This document shows positions 16,301 through 24,224 of a DNA stretch of 41,836 nucleotides, piece after piece. The stretch lies in assembly GCF_030433715.1 (NCBI RefSeq), contig NZ_JAROCC010000020.1, forward strand, positions 1-41,836, read 5' to 3'. The notes under the pieces were generated by a model, which saw only the letters and a list, made by a program, of their open reading frames with translations, made no database searches and was not told the DNA's origin. The DNA is from Sporosarcina highlanderae. GTDB lineage: Bacteria > Bacillota > Bacilli > Bacillales_A > Planococcaceae. Both the position numbers and the translations under genes were made by a program. Positions within the stretch are counted from its first letter, which is position 1. Every line of letters begins with the position of its first letter.

Positions 16301-16782
16301 ACTTTCATGGAATATTCTTTTCCGAAATCAGTCATACTCCGCCCGATGGACTGCATTTTGTCGCCGGTTTCCTGCCATTCCTTACCGAGTCGCTTCAATG
16401 GGTTGACTTGTTCTTCGATCGCCGCATTGACTTTGCCGAGTTGTTGTTCCGTTCGGTTCATCGCCGCTACAGCACGGTTGTAATCATCGGATAGTTTACG
16501 TGTCTGGTCGGAATCCTCACCTTTCACACGTTTCGATTCTTCGTAGCGTTTACGGAGTTCGGCGACTTGTTCTTTTTGAGTCTTTAGAGTGCGGGTTAAT
16601 ATATCAGATTGCTCGCGAAGTCCTTTTAAACTTTGGGAGTATTCCTTCCCGCTTGATTTGGCGACTCCCATTTCAGTCCGGAGGCTTTTTAAGTCGTCAC
16701 GGAAGCCCTTCAGCGACCTGTCAGCACCTTCGTCCTCCCACGACAACCGCGTTCGGAGCGTCCCTATATCCTTTGATGACAT
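13330..16782 (-). CDS. Tail tape measure protein (TP901 type)
   Basis: A 1150-residue tape measure. The N-terminal 150 residues are a coiled-coil, followed by the conserved TP901 core (SMTDFGKEYSMKVTAPIMGI, AAGQLGIKNEAIQGFTRTMI, NMSSDEAATALARFANI). Two hydrophobic stretches (about 550-645) form the membrane-active part. A long charged coiled-coil (about 645-1010) and a C-terminal domain follow. Its length sets tail length; using the usual 0.15 nm per residue gives roughly 170 nm. ATG at 16782 is preferred over GTG at 16791 because GCAGGTGAG precedes it. A hairpin terminator lies just upstream. Confidence 0.95.
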   Translation of the reverse strand: MSSKDIGTLRTRLSWEDEGADRSLKGFRDDLKSLRTEMGVAKSSGKEYSQSLKGLREQSDILTRTLKTQKEQVAELRKRYEESKRVKGEDSDQTRKLSDDYNRAVAAMNRTEQQLGKVNAAIEEQVNPLKRLGKEWQETGDKMQSIGRSMTDFGKEYSMKVTAPIMGIGAAAFKAAVDYESAFAGVRKTVDMQEEEFQQLSRAIRDMSKEIPAAATEIARVAEAAGQLGIKNEAIQGFTRTMIDLGVATNMSSDEAATALARFANITQMSQKDFGRLGSVVVNLGNNFATTEREIVDMALRLAGAGAQVGMSEADILALSTALSSVGIQAEMGGSAISRVMVNMQVASTGTEKFRMVSEATGMTLRELQLAAGSGGKAFGMFAESLGMTKKELNSVIKTQSDLENFAKIAGMTGEQFKKAFQEDAIGAIGAFINGLGNAEEAGTTAIEMLQEMGITEIRLRDSLLRAGGAAELFANAVDLSSNAWDENIALTKEAEERYKTTESQLKMLWNRVKDVGITLGDALIPALLATIDAAMPLIKQIESGAKAFADMDESQQQTILKLIALVAAVGPASVALGGLTTTVGGVASIGGKLMSTLGGAGGAGLLGRIGLMGPAAATPVGLAIAGVGLLAYGIYEFNKASDDSAQKALQFVESRKKELDSMDELIASFELLKLKNKLSTDEMLRYLDISDEIKKAKTEEAILALTEEQEKLREKSGLTNEEMERFLEMNEKLVEKAPSTAKAISEQGNAYAAVTGELKKLNAEERQRLVDKTYRALTDEMNKQEKILEKQRKINEEIIEREESRSKQLKFISDDTDRIREINLNIADLKERAKTATGAELKELEKKIKSEERSKSAIESSVGLSEKLVDTITKQIDTKKESLAETNKELEAFGLLIDEYEQMILYQAGITSERGKGVEKLQEEQRNIDESRKKLEEMRKSGALVGGEYDEQNRKLDEQQTKIDQARRKLEEMNVVAGKTVYKDVNVKTNPSIASLNSQLSDPVWKTVNINTGPVPIGYSVGTPLGGHDGGPFIAGEEGWELGRMGNRWEMLNFGLYNRPAGYEVFTHDESKQILNAMNKIPGYADGARSNGEAERTIGRLNQPPTMIHIKPAPVILDGRVIGEVVFDTVDTMQYDRQSINATIRGVSL

Positions 16783-16805
16783 TAATCTCACCTGCCTTCA
16801 TATAA

Positions 16806-16833
16806 AGAAAAAGCCGCGTTAACGGACGCGACT
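16806..16833 (-). terminator. Terminator-like hairpin between tail chaperones and tape measure
   Basis: On minus, AGTCGCGT-CCGTTA-ACGCGGCT (8 bp with one G-U) is followed by TTTTTC. It lies inside the late operon, after the chaperone genes and before the tape measure, so it should lower tape-measure transcription relative to the upstream genes unless antiterminated. Confidence 0.7.
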
Positions 16834-16862
16834 AAACCGAGATGTGTGGATCACCGCCTGGC

Positions 16863-17081
16863 CTATCCCCAAACAGAAGAAAGATAGACCTCTTGTTCTT
16901 GTGGAGCATCATCATCAACCTCCATAAGTTCACTGAAAAAGTGGACATCTAACTGGTCGATTTCAGTCATTGTCCACTCTCTTTTTGTAATCATCCTTCC
17001 GTCAGGCAGGAAATCTACCTTCGGGAACATCATTTGCTTGTATAATTGTTTAAGGGAAGTGTACGCTTCTGCAAACGTCAC
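16863..17081 (-). CDS. Tail assembly chaperone, downstream (T-like) ORF made by -1 frameshift
   Basis: A 72-residue reading frame (from GTG) with the conserved aromatic FAEAYTSLKQLYKQMM start, typical of the T half of G/GT chaperones. It overlaps the G-like ORF by 4 bp in the -1 frame. There is no good ribosome binding site, whereas a GGGAAAC slippery heptamer lies 12 bp upstream in the G frame. The expected product is therefore a 173-residue fusion: 97 residues of G, four linker residues, and this ORF. Independent start at GTG by coupling is the alternative. Confidence 0.87.
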   Translation of the reverse strand: MTFAEAYTSLKQLYKQMMFPKVDFLPDGRMITKREWTMTEIDQLDVHFFSELMEVDDDAPQEQEVYLSSVWG

Positions 17082-17383
17082 TCCCCCGGTTGGTTTCCCT
17101 CATTGCTTTCGGCTTCTCTTTTGACACCAAACACGGCTTCATCGAGTTTTTTTCTTACATATTCGCCACTTGCGCCTGCGTACACATCCATGACGGTAAA
17201 TTGCCCTTGAAATACTACGTCAGCAAGAATCGAAAGGTAAGCATCATCCTCTTCAATGACTTCCGCCCATGTGGATGCATCCTCCGCCGCCTTCAGCTCA
17301 AGATACTTCCTTTTTGCCAACATCGGCACGAAGGGAGCCGTAAAAAGCTTTTTCTCACCATCTATGAATAACTCAATTTGCAT
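17078..17383 (-). CDS. Tail assembly chaperone (G-like)
   Basis: A 101-residue protein with ATG after AAAGGGGAG. It shows the usual small alpha/beta start (IELFIDGEKKLFTAPFVPML) and a helical body, ending in a polar tail. Position between the major tail protein and the tape measure, and the frameshift site in its last codons, identify it as the G-type chaperone that coats the tape measure during tail assembly. Confidence 0.88.
   Translation of the reverse strand: MQIELFIDGEKKLFTAPFVPMLAKRKYLELKAAEDASTWAEVIEEDDAYLSILADVVFQGQFTVMDVYAGASGEYVRKKLDEAVFGVKREAESNEGNQPGE
17093..17099 (-). promoter_or_regulatory. Programmed -1 frameshift slippery site GGGAAAC
   Basis: The heptamer reads G GGA AAC in the G-like frame, the exact X XXY YYZ phase needed. 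The -1 frame upstream is closed by a TGA only 3 bases before it, and the 0 frame stops at 17078-17080, so it is the one canonical slip site within the 24-nt window. Lambda uses the related GGGAAAG. Confidence 0.88.
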
Positions 17384-17396
17384 GATTAACTCCCCT

Positions 17397-17975
17397 TTAC
17401 GGCGTTGCTACCCAGTCTTTGTCGATGACAGATTTGAACCATTCGTCAAAGATGCTCTTATCAACGACAGTAGGATCCTTATCCCACAGTTTGAACTTTT
17501 CTTCTCCGTCATGTAGACGTGGAATAGCTTCACCAGTCAAGTTAGGAGTTTGATAGTTCGGAGTTTCTTGTTTCGTTTCTTTATTTTCATCGGCAGGGCC
17601 AAACTTGATTCGATAAACTACAAAGTATTCATAGCCGCCACGTGCACTTTCTGCGCGCCCGGAAACTGCAACATATGGAGGATCATCGTTAACATTGTCG
17701 GAAATGCCGCCATTAGGATGGATTGTTTTTCCTAACAAATCCGCTTCGACTTCTTTTTCCAAATACGCAGTGTTTAACGTTACTGCAATCGGTCCTTTTG
17801 ACATGTCGGAAAACAACACGCCATCATCAGCTCGAAGATTCCCACGGCTTACAGACGGAACCAAGTTAAACGCCATAGCAGGTCCTAACGGTTTCCAGTC
17901 GCCATATACTGTTTCCGTCTTATCCTCTTTCGTGATGACGGCATAGTGTAAATCTTTTAATCCTTTAATCGCCAT
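17397..17975 (-). CDS. Major tail protein (phi13 family)
   Basis: A 192-residue tail tube protein. The start (GLKDLHYAVITKEDK, then LVPSVSRGNLRADDG, then SARGGYEYFVVYRIKFGPAD) matches the phi13-type major tail proteins. ATG directly follows the stop of the tail terminator gene, with GGAGAGAT as ribosome binding site. It polymerises around the tape measure. Confidence 0.93.
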   Translation of the reverse strand: MAIKGLKDLHYAVITKEDKTETVYGDWKPLGPAMAFNLVPSVSRGNLRADDGVLFSDMSKGPIAVTLNTAYLEKEVEADLLGKTIHPNGGISDNVNDDPPYVAVSGRAESARGGYEYFVVYRIKFGPADENKETKQETPNYQTPNLTGEAIPRLHDGEEKFKLWDKDPTVVDKSIFDEWFKSVIDKDWVATP

Positions 17976-18314
17976 TTATATCTCTCCAATCGTATTTTCA
18001 TAATTAAATCGAATTATTTTTCTAAACATTTTCATATCCGTATCATAGGTTTCCGACTCAAACATGCGACCGAATCCAGCTTCTTTCATAAGGCTTTTAA
18101 CATCCTTTACGAGTTGCAAATAGTTTCCAGTAGAAAAAACGTCCATTTGGAAAAAGTGCTTGGTGATGAGTTCATCATCATCCGCATTCATCCTGGACGC
18201 CTGGTTGTATTCCACAAAAACAATGTAGGTATTTGCTGTTTGATTATAGTTTCCGAAAGCCACTGGAACACCGAGAGGTTTAAGGGTATCCATGATTTTA
18301 CGATTCAGATTCAC
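17976..18314 (-). CDS. Tail terminator / tail completion protein
   Basis: A 112-residue protein (LKPLGVPVAFGNYN..TYIVFVEYNQASRMNADDDELITKHFFQMDVFS) with the fold pattern of tail-terminator proteins (gpU/gp17 type). It starts with GTG overlapping the previous stop (GTGA). By position it caps the tail tube and makes the tail side of the head-tail joint. Confidence 0.82.
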   Translation of the reverse strand: MNLNRKIMDTLKPLGVPVAFGNYNQTANTYIVFVEYNQASRMNADDDELITKHFFQMDVFSTGNYLQLVKDVKSLMKEAGFGRMFESETYDTDMKMFRKIIRFNYENTIGEI

Positions 18315-18715
18315 GACATACCCAGCCCCTTTCTAAATTCCTCCACATACGCAGTAAGGATGTCATCCTTGCTGTTTTCGTAAGCGATAGAGGCAAACGG
18401 ACGAGGGGCAATGAATCGCCTTGCACGGACGTTGTAGAAGCCAAATTCATGCATGTATAAGTAGAATCCCGGTTGCTTCTTTCCACCTTGAGTTCCTACG
18501 AACAATTCATGATTCTTCGGGTCTGTCCTTATGAGTGATTCACGACCTTCTCCTGTCAATTCACGAAGACCGTGCGCATAAACTTCTTCTTTCATTCGAT
18601 CGCGCAACAAATCTCCGCCTGCAATCAGGGCCTTGTCCTTTAAATCATCAGTTAGACCTTCAATGCGGTCGATTTCTTTGATCAACTCATCGATTCCGCT
18701 GAATTCAAGTTCCAT
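18311..18715 (-). CDS. HK97 gp10-family tail component
   Basis: A protein of 134 residues with the HK97-gp10-like pattern: FSGIDELIKEIDRIEG, then LRDRMKEEVYAHG, then the C-terminal PRPFASIAYENSKDDIL. It belongs to the head-tail joining set. I use ATG 18715, about 8 bp after AAAGGG; a GTG and an ATG slightly upstream are possible. It overlaps the head closure gene by 11 bp. Confidence 0.88.
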   Translation of the reverse strand: MELEFSGIDELIKEIDRIEGLTDDLKDKALIAGGDLLRDRMKEEVYAHGLRELTGEGRESLIRTDPKNHELFVGTQGGKKQPGFYLYMHEFGFYNVRARRFIAPRPFASIAYENSKDDILTAYVEEFRKGLGMS

Positions 18716-19022
18716 GGTCATCACCCTTTCGGTGACAGATCAATTCAGTCAATTCTCCTTTGTTATACGTCCGGGCAATCTCGTATTCAATGTTTTCATA
18801 CAGCATTCTTTCTTCACCTTCATATTCAAAGGAATGCACCTCGAAAACACAGGATAGGTCTACACCACTTTGCTTTGCTTGCCAATACTCGTTCGAACGA
18901 ACACTTAATCGATTTGCGAAAATCGGTGTTTTTGGTCGTATTTCATTTACCGGAAATCCATCATCGTCCAACCCTTCAACCAAACCAATTAATTGGATTT
19001 GATAATCAAACGTCCTGGTCAT
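18705..19022 (-). CDS. Head closure protein (head-tail adaptor)
   Basis: A 105-residue member of the SPP1 gp16/PF05521 head closure type: a short beta-rich protein with RTFDYQIQLIGLVEG at the start and NIEYEIARTYNKGELTELIC at the end. It seals the connector after packaging. ATG 19022 follows AAAAGGGTGG. Confidence 0.83.
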   Translation of the reverse strand: MTRTFDYQIQLIGLVEGLDDDGFPVNEIRPKTPIFANRLSVRSNEYWQAKQSGVDLSCVFEVHSFEYEGEERMLYENIEYEIARTYNKGELTELICHRKGDDHGT

Positions 19023-19332
19023 TGCTACCACCCTTTTGATGGATGATTAAATTGTGTAATCTGAATTGCAGATGCCGCGGTATGGATAAAGGACGACTTG
19101 TGGAGGTCGTTTGCGTTTCGAAAGCTGACTGATAACGCCAAACCGCATAATCTTTTACAAAATCGAGGTGGAGAGGGCTATCGTATTTCAACGTCAGGCC
19201 CTTTTCGTCCTCCAGTTCCTCTATGATTGATTCCACGGCATTACGCAAAAGCGCATCCCGGACAGTCGTACTAATTCCGAGACGCGCTTTTGTCAATTCT
19301 AATGCAGTTGTGATAAATTCAATCTTGTCCAT
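19006..19332 (-). CDS. Head-tail connector protein (gp6/gp15 type)
   Basis: A 108-residue helical protein (FITTALELTKARLGIST..VRDALLRNAVESIIEELEDEKGLTL, then DFVKDYAVWRYQSAFE), the pattern of phage gp6-like adaptor proteins that bind the portal. ATG 19332 overlaps the end of the small gene upstream, so the two are translationally coupled. The lysine-rich extension before this ATG is that gene's C-terminus in another frame. Confidence 0.83.
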   Translation of the reverse strand: MDKIEFITTALELTKARLGISTTVRDALLRNAVESIIEELEDEKGLTLKYDSPLHLDFVKDYAVWRYQSAFETQTTSTSRPLSIPRHLQFRLHNLIIHQKGGSNDQDV

Positions 19333-19519
19333 TTTCTTCAACTTCTTCAATTTCTTCAATCTCTTCAATGAACGGATAACCGTATTTGTTTGATGTGCCG
19401 GCCAGTGTTTCGGCGCGCTCTTTATTCAACCGGCCTTTGCGGGGATATTTATCCCCCACTTCATAAATATGGCCCTTGTCCTTCGTGTCTCTGAATCTAT
19501 TGATCACTTGAAATTTCAT
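19319..19519 (-). CDS. Small hypothetical head-region protein (66 aa)
   Basis: A 66-residue protein: KFQVINRFRDTKDKGHIYEV start, basic middle, and an acidic tail built of GAA repeats (EEIEEIEEVEEN). Similar small proteins lie between capsid and connector genes in many Bacillus phages; role unknown. GAAAGGAATG precedes the ATG. Confidence 0.75.
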   Translation of the reverse strand: MKFQVINRFRDTKDKGHIYEVGDKYPRKGRLNKERAETLAGTSNKYGYPFIEEIEEIEEVEENGQD

Positions 19520-19537
19520 GCAATACCATTCCTTTCA

Positions 19538-20713
19538 TTATGGTGTTGGAACATCGTCTGGAGTGAAAGTGACATAGAAGCCTGCATCTGTATCAGTTGC
19601 CACAACATCAAAGCGAATAAATCCAGCAAGTAATTGACCATAGATATTGTGGTCAACCCACTTAACAGATGCCTGCTTTCGGTTGAAGAATGTAGCGAAT
19701 GCTTTCGGGTCTCCAACGAACCCAACCAGATCGCCATCACTTGTTCCGATCATATCGTCATCTAATACAACAACCTCTTTGCCGAATAGGCGTTTGCCTG
19801 ATGCGACCGTAATATCGTCCTGCAACAAGTAACGACCGTTTGCATCTTTCATCGTATCGAGCTCGTTATACAACGATGCGGAAATGACTGCCTTCGCGTT
19901 GTAGACTTTCTTAATATCCTTGTTGAATACTTTTTTGAATCCATCCAGTCCTGTGACAGCTTTTGCAGGCGCGGATTTTAATACAGCTGCAATAGCCGTG
20001 TTCGTTGTATTAAGTTCTTGGTCAGCGATTTCATCAGCGATCATTCCTGCAATGTCATAATCTGCATCGTCAATCGCCTCCTGAGAAATCGGGATGTAAC
20101 CACGGTATGTTTCGATGTCATAGCCAACTTCCGAGATTGTCGGCTTTGCCAATTCTGGATTCTTTTCAAGTTCTGCGACAGAGACCATTTTACTTCCTGA
20201 CTTCTTGATAACTGGATACTTACCAGAGCCCCTGTTTACCGGACGGACGTTAATAAACTTTTTCAAGTCAACCGTATCTTCTGGAGCCTTTTTCGCTGGA
20301 ATCAATTCTTCCGGGATAAGCGCACCACCGTCAACTACCTTAAATCCAACCATGTCCCTTACTTGTCCTTTTGAGCGGACGAAAGCGTTAATAGCTTCAC
20401 GCGCTTCTGTTTGTTTTGGCATATTTTTTCCTCCTGCTTTTGGTTTTTTACGATTGGAAGCTTCAAGTTCACTTTCAAGTCCTTCAATTTCTTCTTCAAG
20501 GGTAGACTTTTCTTCTTCTGCAACTGTAATTGCATCATCATTTTCTTTTACACTTGCCTCAATAGCGGTCAAATCTTCTTCTGATTCAACACCATCGATA
20601 GATGCTTCAAGTTCAGAGCGTTTCGCTAACAATTCTGCAATTTTATCCTCCACAGATTTGAGTGAAGAACGTTTTAAATTCAACTTTGCTCCGATTAATA
20701 CTGGATTAGCCAA
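19538..20713 (-). CDS. Major capsid protein, HK97 fold
   Basis: A 391-residue HK97-family capsid protein (PF05065). Residues 1-105 are a coiled-coil rich in glutamate and lysine, the delta/scaffolding domain normally cut off by the prohead protease. The mature shell domain follows (GALIPEELIPAKK, ETYRGYIPISQEAIDDADYD, F-loop VVATDTDAGFYVTFTP at the end). It starts at TTG, positioned about 10 bp after GGAG and inside the end of the protease gene. The TTG fixes the start because no ATG is available before the conserved region. Confidence 0.95.
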   Translation of the reverse strand: MANPVLIGAKLNLKRSSLKSVEDKIAELLAKRSELEASIDGVESEEDLTAIEASVKENDDAITVAEEEKSTLEEEIEGLESELEASNRKKPKAGGKNMPKQTEAREAINAFVRSKGQVRDMVGFKVVDGGALIPEELIPAKKAPEDTVDLKKFINVRPVNRGSGKYPVIKKSGSKMVSVAELEKNPELAKPTISEVGYDIETYRGYIPISQEAIDDADYDIAGMIADEIADQELNTTNTAIAAVLKSAPAKAVTGLDGFKKVFNKDIKKVYNAKAVISASLYNELDTMKDANGRYLLQDDITVASGKRLFGKEVVVLDDDMIGTSDGDLVGFVGDPKAFATFFNRKQASVKWVDHNIYGQLLAGFIRFDVVATDTDAGFYVTFTPDDVPTP

Positions 20714-21302
20714 TTTTCATCTTCTCCTTTAACGCTTTTTTGCGTTGTTCTAATTTTTGTTTTTTCATTGTTTCCACATCTCGTTTTCTTGCCTGGACAC
20801 CAGTATCTGAATATGCGGGAAAAGTCACTACGGAAACCTCATGTAAATCAACCTCCCTTAGTGTCCATTTGATTGAGCCGTCATCACGTTGTTCGGCTGT
20901 TTCACCACCCACGGGTATGTTGAAACCAAATGAACACTGGTCAACGTCACCCCGCTTAACACGTTCGTATAAGTTCACAGCATCGCTATCATTCTCATTA
21001 ATTTTGATAGAACCCCACAAACCACGTTCATCAACCTTTAATTGGAGCGTTCCGGCTTTGGTGCGACCCAACACAAATGCGGAATCATGATTCATAAGTG
21101 CGCGAATGTCATTCCCGAGTGTTTTGTTAAAGGCGCTTGAGTTTATTTCTTCGTAAGCCCCCGGCCATAATTCCGTTTCAGAATTAAAGACAGCGAAATA
21201 ACCTTCGATTACCTTTTCTCCATCATCCTTGTTACGCGTTTTCAAATCGGCAGTAAGGCTTCGGATTTGCCTTTCTTTTTCTCTATTAATCGTCCTCACC
21301 AC
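20706..21302 (-). CDS. HK97-family prohead protease
   Basis: A 198-residue serine protease (PF04586) that trims the capsid delta domain. The pattern GYFAVFNSETELWPGAYEEI, ALMNHDSAFVLGRTKAGTL (catalytic histidine in MNHD) and SFGFNIPVGG (catalytic serine in QCSFGF) is clear. It begins at one of two GTG codons overlapping the portal stop; which one is used is open. Confidence 0.94.
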   Translation of the reverse strand: MVRTINREKERQIRSLTADLKTRNKDDGEKVIEGYFAVFNSETELWPGAYEEINSSAFNKTLGNDIRALMNHDSAFVLGRTKAGTLQLKVDERGLWGSIKINENDSDAVNLYERVKRGDVDQCSFGFNIPVGGETAEQRDDGSIKWTLREVDLHEVSVVTFPAYSDTGVQARKRDVETMKKQKLEQRKKALKEKMKIG

Positions 21303-22455
21303 CCTTCAATTTATTTTGACTACCAAGCATTCCGGCAGGGATATAGTTTTCAAGGATGATAAGTTCATTCATTTCCTCGTCCGGATCCAAACCTACCCAA
21401 TCTCGTAACTCGTTTCTCCGCATTGCGTTTCGGTCAACCATCTGCGTTCCGGCGCCCACCAACTCTTCGAGATTGTAACTGAAAAGGCTTCGAGGATTTA
21501 AACGGAAAAACCAATCAGGGTTATACAGTAAGTCCCTTGTCAATGTTTGCGCTATAACTTGACCAATCGAATGGATACGCCCATTTACAAAGTTGTTGTA
21601 AGTTTCCTTGTCGAACTCTCCGACACCAAGAAAAAACGCCGGGATATCCAACAGTCCGGCTACCGTCTTTTTATCCAATTCAACGCCTTCATTAATCGCA
21701 ATATCCTTCAACGATAACGGTTTAACCTGTTCAACTTTCAATAGATCGGCAGGCAACACCCACGGCATAGAACCGTCTTCAGTTTCAGAGACGTACTTGT
21801 CGAGAATCTTTTTACGCCCTTCCGGACTGGACAATTCTTCTGTCAACGCATCCACAGAGAGGATGAGAGATGGCATATATTTTCCGCTCATGAATCGATT
21901 CTTTGTCTTGTTGGCTTGTGCAAGATTTTTCACGATGTCACGTAAAGCCACACGGTATCCTGTGCCTTTGTATGGATAATTCGGATTGGGATTTATCACG
22001 AAATGAATGACTTCATCAGGATGATAATTTTTGCCGTTGTAGCTGATGGAATAACCATCTTCCGAGTCGTCATATCCTACTGCACCCATTTGAAAGGGCG
22101 TTAAATCGTCAATCAATCCTGTAGCCGGATCTACTCCGATGTGGACGACGGAATTTCCGTCACCATGCAATAGTAAATCCGAAACGATTTTATAAAGCCA
22201 ACCTTTTCGAGTCATGTTTTTATGCGGTTCAATGTCAATTTTTCTTGAAAGTCCATTTTTAACGCGCTTATCCCCCTGGTCCGTATTTTCCATCAGGTGG
22301 ATTGTCATATTAGATACCAAGTCTGCTATTTTGTTGACAGCAATCACGACATCGGGATGTTCCGAGAGCCTGACATACCCAACTGAATCGACATCACCGA
22401 ACACAAATGGCATATTGACTTGTGAGCGCGTCCTTTTCCTTTTCCAAAATCTCAA
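21286..22455 (-). CDS. Portal protein, HK97 family
   Basis: A 389-residue portal (PF04860), smaller than the SPP1 type. Conserved parts include PDVVIAVNKIADLVSNMTI, WLYKIVSDLLLHGDGNSV, PNPNYPYKGTGYRVALRDIV and LLDIPAFFLGVG. It forms the dodecameric packaging vertex. TTG is the start, preceded by AGGTGGTG. Confidence 0.95.
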   Translation of the reverse strand: MRFWKRKRTRSQVNMPFVFGDVDSVGYVRLSEHPDVVIAVNKIADLVSNMTIHLMENTDQGDKRVKNGLSRKIDIEPHKNMTRKGWLYKIVSDLLLHGDGNSVVHIGVDPATGLIDDLTPFQMGAVGYDDSEDGYSISYNGKNYHPDEVIHFVINPNPNYPYKGTGYRVALRDIVKNLAQANKTKNRFMSGKYMPSLILSVDALTEELSSPEGRKKILDKYVSETEDGSMPWVLPADLLKVEQVKPLSLKDIAINEGVELDKKTVAGLLDIPAFFLGVGEFDKETYNNFVNGRIHSIGQVIAQTLTRDLLYNPDWFFRLNPRSLFSYNLEELVGAGTQMVDRNAMRRNELRDWVGLDPDEEMNELIILENYIPAGMLGSQNKLKGGEDD

Positions 22456-22469
22456 TTAATTCACCACCT

Positions 22470-24224
22470 TCAACTGTTCAGCCACTTGGTCGCTGACGTG
22501 GATTTTTCCATGTTCTTCAACATTTGCATGCAAGAAAAAACAGCAGCATCAAATACGTCAATGCGCTGTGTTTCTAATACTTTTTCATATTTAATTGCAT
22601 CGTCTGTTTGCTCAATCGCGCGGACGTTTTGCAGACAATATAAAAAGGCCTCAGAGCCGAGATAATAAAAATTCCCCTCTTTTGCCTTTGTTTCAATGCG
22701 CCTAAAGCCTTCTGATTTTAGATAGAAAAGCTGTGGAGTATCCTCAATACGGAAGCCTTCTTTTTTCATCGTAAGGAAGAACTCTCTCCCGAACTTCCGG
22801 TCAAAGCCAGTTTGTTTGATTTTGAAATTTCTCTTTTTCATCTTCATAAACCATTTGACGACTTCTTGATATTCCACTATCGGGCTATTTGTCATAGTTA
22901 GCCAACCGTCATCCTTCCATCCGAAGAGAGGGATATTATCCACATCTGCTTTTTCGTGTGCTGCCACAAGCGGGAAAAATGCATGTGGAATGACGATATC
23001 AATATCTTTGTAGCTCCCATATAATCCAGTTGCGGTCAGGTCATGACGTTTCGATAAATCCGCTCCACCAAACCAATCAATAGGAAGCTTAGAAAGTGCT
23101 TTTAACTTATCTCCCAACGACAGTCCGCTAAGCTTTAATTTTTCTTCCACAAGGTCGTTTGATGTCTTAAATTCATCTGGATTGAAATACGCACGCATTG
23201 CCGAAGTATAAATATTCAACGACTTCGCCAAAAATGATTTTCTTTGTTGCGGATCGCCTTGTGCTTGCATTGCATCGTTCATCAATTCATCGCCAGACAC
23301 CGATACGTTATAATTAGGATTCGCTTTTTCATGTTCAATAGGATTTGTGTAATCCACATCGCCGTTTTCATCCTGGTCAGCTTTCGCAATAAATACAAAA
23401 TACTGTTCATCCTTAACAGTTCCATCAAGTATCTTTTGGCAATAGACCATCCGGTTATAACAAAACGAGTTCATATTGTCGCCGGCTGTAGTGATTCCGA
23501 TACACAGACTGTTTCGGTAGGCCTTACCAGATTCTTTTATCGTGTTGTACTGACTGGCGCTCTTGTATAGGTGCAACTCATCCAGAATTTGTATAAGTGT
23601 ATTCAGGGAGTCCATGCGGTCACTGTTACCAGCAATCGTTTCGATGCGCATGTAGCCATTTCCAAGCTCTCCACTGATACTGTGCTCTTGGTTATTATCA
23701 AGGATACGGAAACTCTTTTCCTCGCCCATGTTCTTGAGGTTGTAGAGAAGGAAATTAAAACTTTGCATAGCCTGTTTTAGTTGGGCACCTACAATAACAA
23801 TTTCAGCACCGGATTTCCTTTCCAGCAACCCCAACCCCCACGAGAGAGCAGACATAAATGGTGTTTTCCCTTGCTTACGGGGCAGCATCATGAATGCTTC
23901 TTTGTATTTCCGTAGGATTGTCCCTTTATGGAAAAAGCCTAAAATGCTATAAACAACAAATTTCTGCCACGGTTGCAACAAAAAGGGCTTGCCGCGTAAT
24001 GGGTAGCCCTCCATGTCTTCACCTTTTTGATGGACGAACGTCTTTTCAATTATTTGTATGACGAATTCCGCATCTTTCGGATTAAATTCATACCTTGGAT
24101 TCTTCAAGTCACGGAAAAACCGCTTACACATTTGAATGGTTTCTTTGTTAGCAACCTTCCGTTTTTCTATGACACTATTGGCATACTCGAAAACAATGTC
24201 ATAGTTTTTAAACTCTTTATTCAA
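22470..24224 (-). CDS. terL: Terminase large subunit (packaging ATPase-nuclease)
   Basis: A 584-residue TerL. The N-terminal ATPase has the Walker-A-like LPRKQGKTPFMSAL (about residues 113-126), preceded by GKPFLLQPWQKFVVYSILGF; the Walker B region is ILDELHLYK. The C-terminal nuclease has the GGADLSKRHDLTAT strand with its metal-binding aspartate. HK97-like cos terminases have this form. TTG at 24224 overlaps the TerS stop. Confidence 0.96.
   Translation of the reverse strand: MNKEFKNYDIVFEYANSVIEKRKVANKETIQMCKRFFRDLKNPRYEFNPKDAEFVIQIIEKTFVHQKGEDMEGYPLRGKPFLLQPWQKFVVYSILGFFHKGTILRKYKEAFMMLPRKQGKTPFMSALSWGLGLLERKSGAEIVIVGAQLKQAMQSFNFLLYNLKNMGEEKSFRILDNNQEHSISGELGNGYMRIETIAGNSDRMDSLNTLIQILDELHLYKSASQYNTIKESGKAYRNSLCIGITTAGDNMNSFCYNRMVYCQKILDGTVKDEQYFVFIAKADQDENGDVDYTNPIEHEKANPNYNVSVSGDELMNDAMQAQGDPQQRKSFLAKSLNIYTSAMRAYFNPDEFKTSNDLVEEKLKLSGLSLGDKLKALSKLPIDWFGGADLSKRHDLTATGLYGSYKDIDIVIPHAFFPLVAAHEKADVDNIPLFGWKDDGWLTMTNSPIVEYQEVVKWFMKMKKRNFKIKQTGFDRKFGREFFLTMKKEGFRIEDTPQLFYLKSEGFRRIETKAKEGNFYYLGSEAFLYCLQNVRAIEQTDDAIKYEKVLETQRIDVFDAAVFSCMQMLKNMEKSTSATKWLNS

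Noticed and set aside
13576..16822. Many plus-strand ORFs opposite the tape measure gene
   Set aside because: They are shadows of the long coding frame, without ribosome binding sites or recognisable domains.
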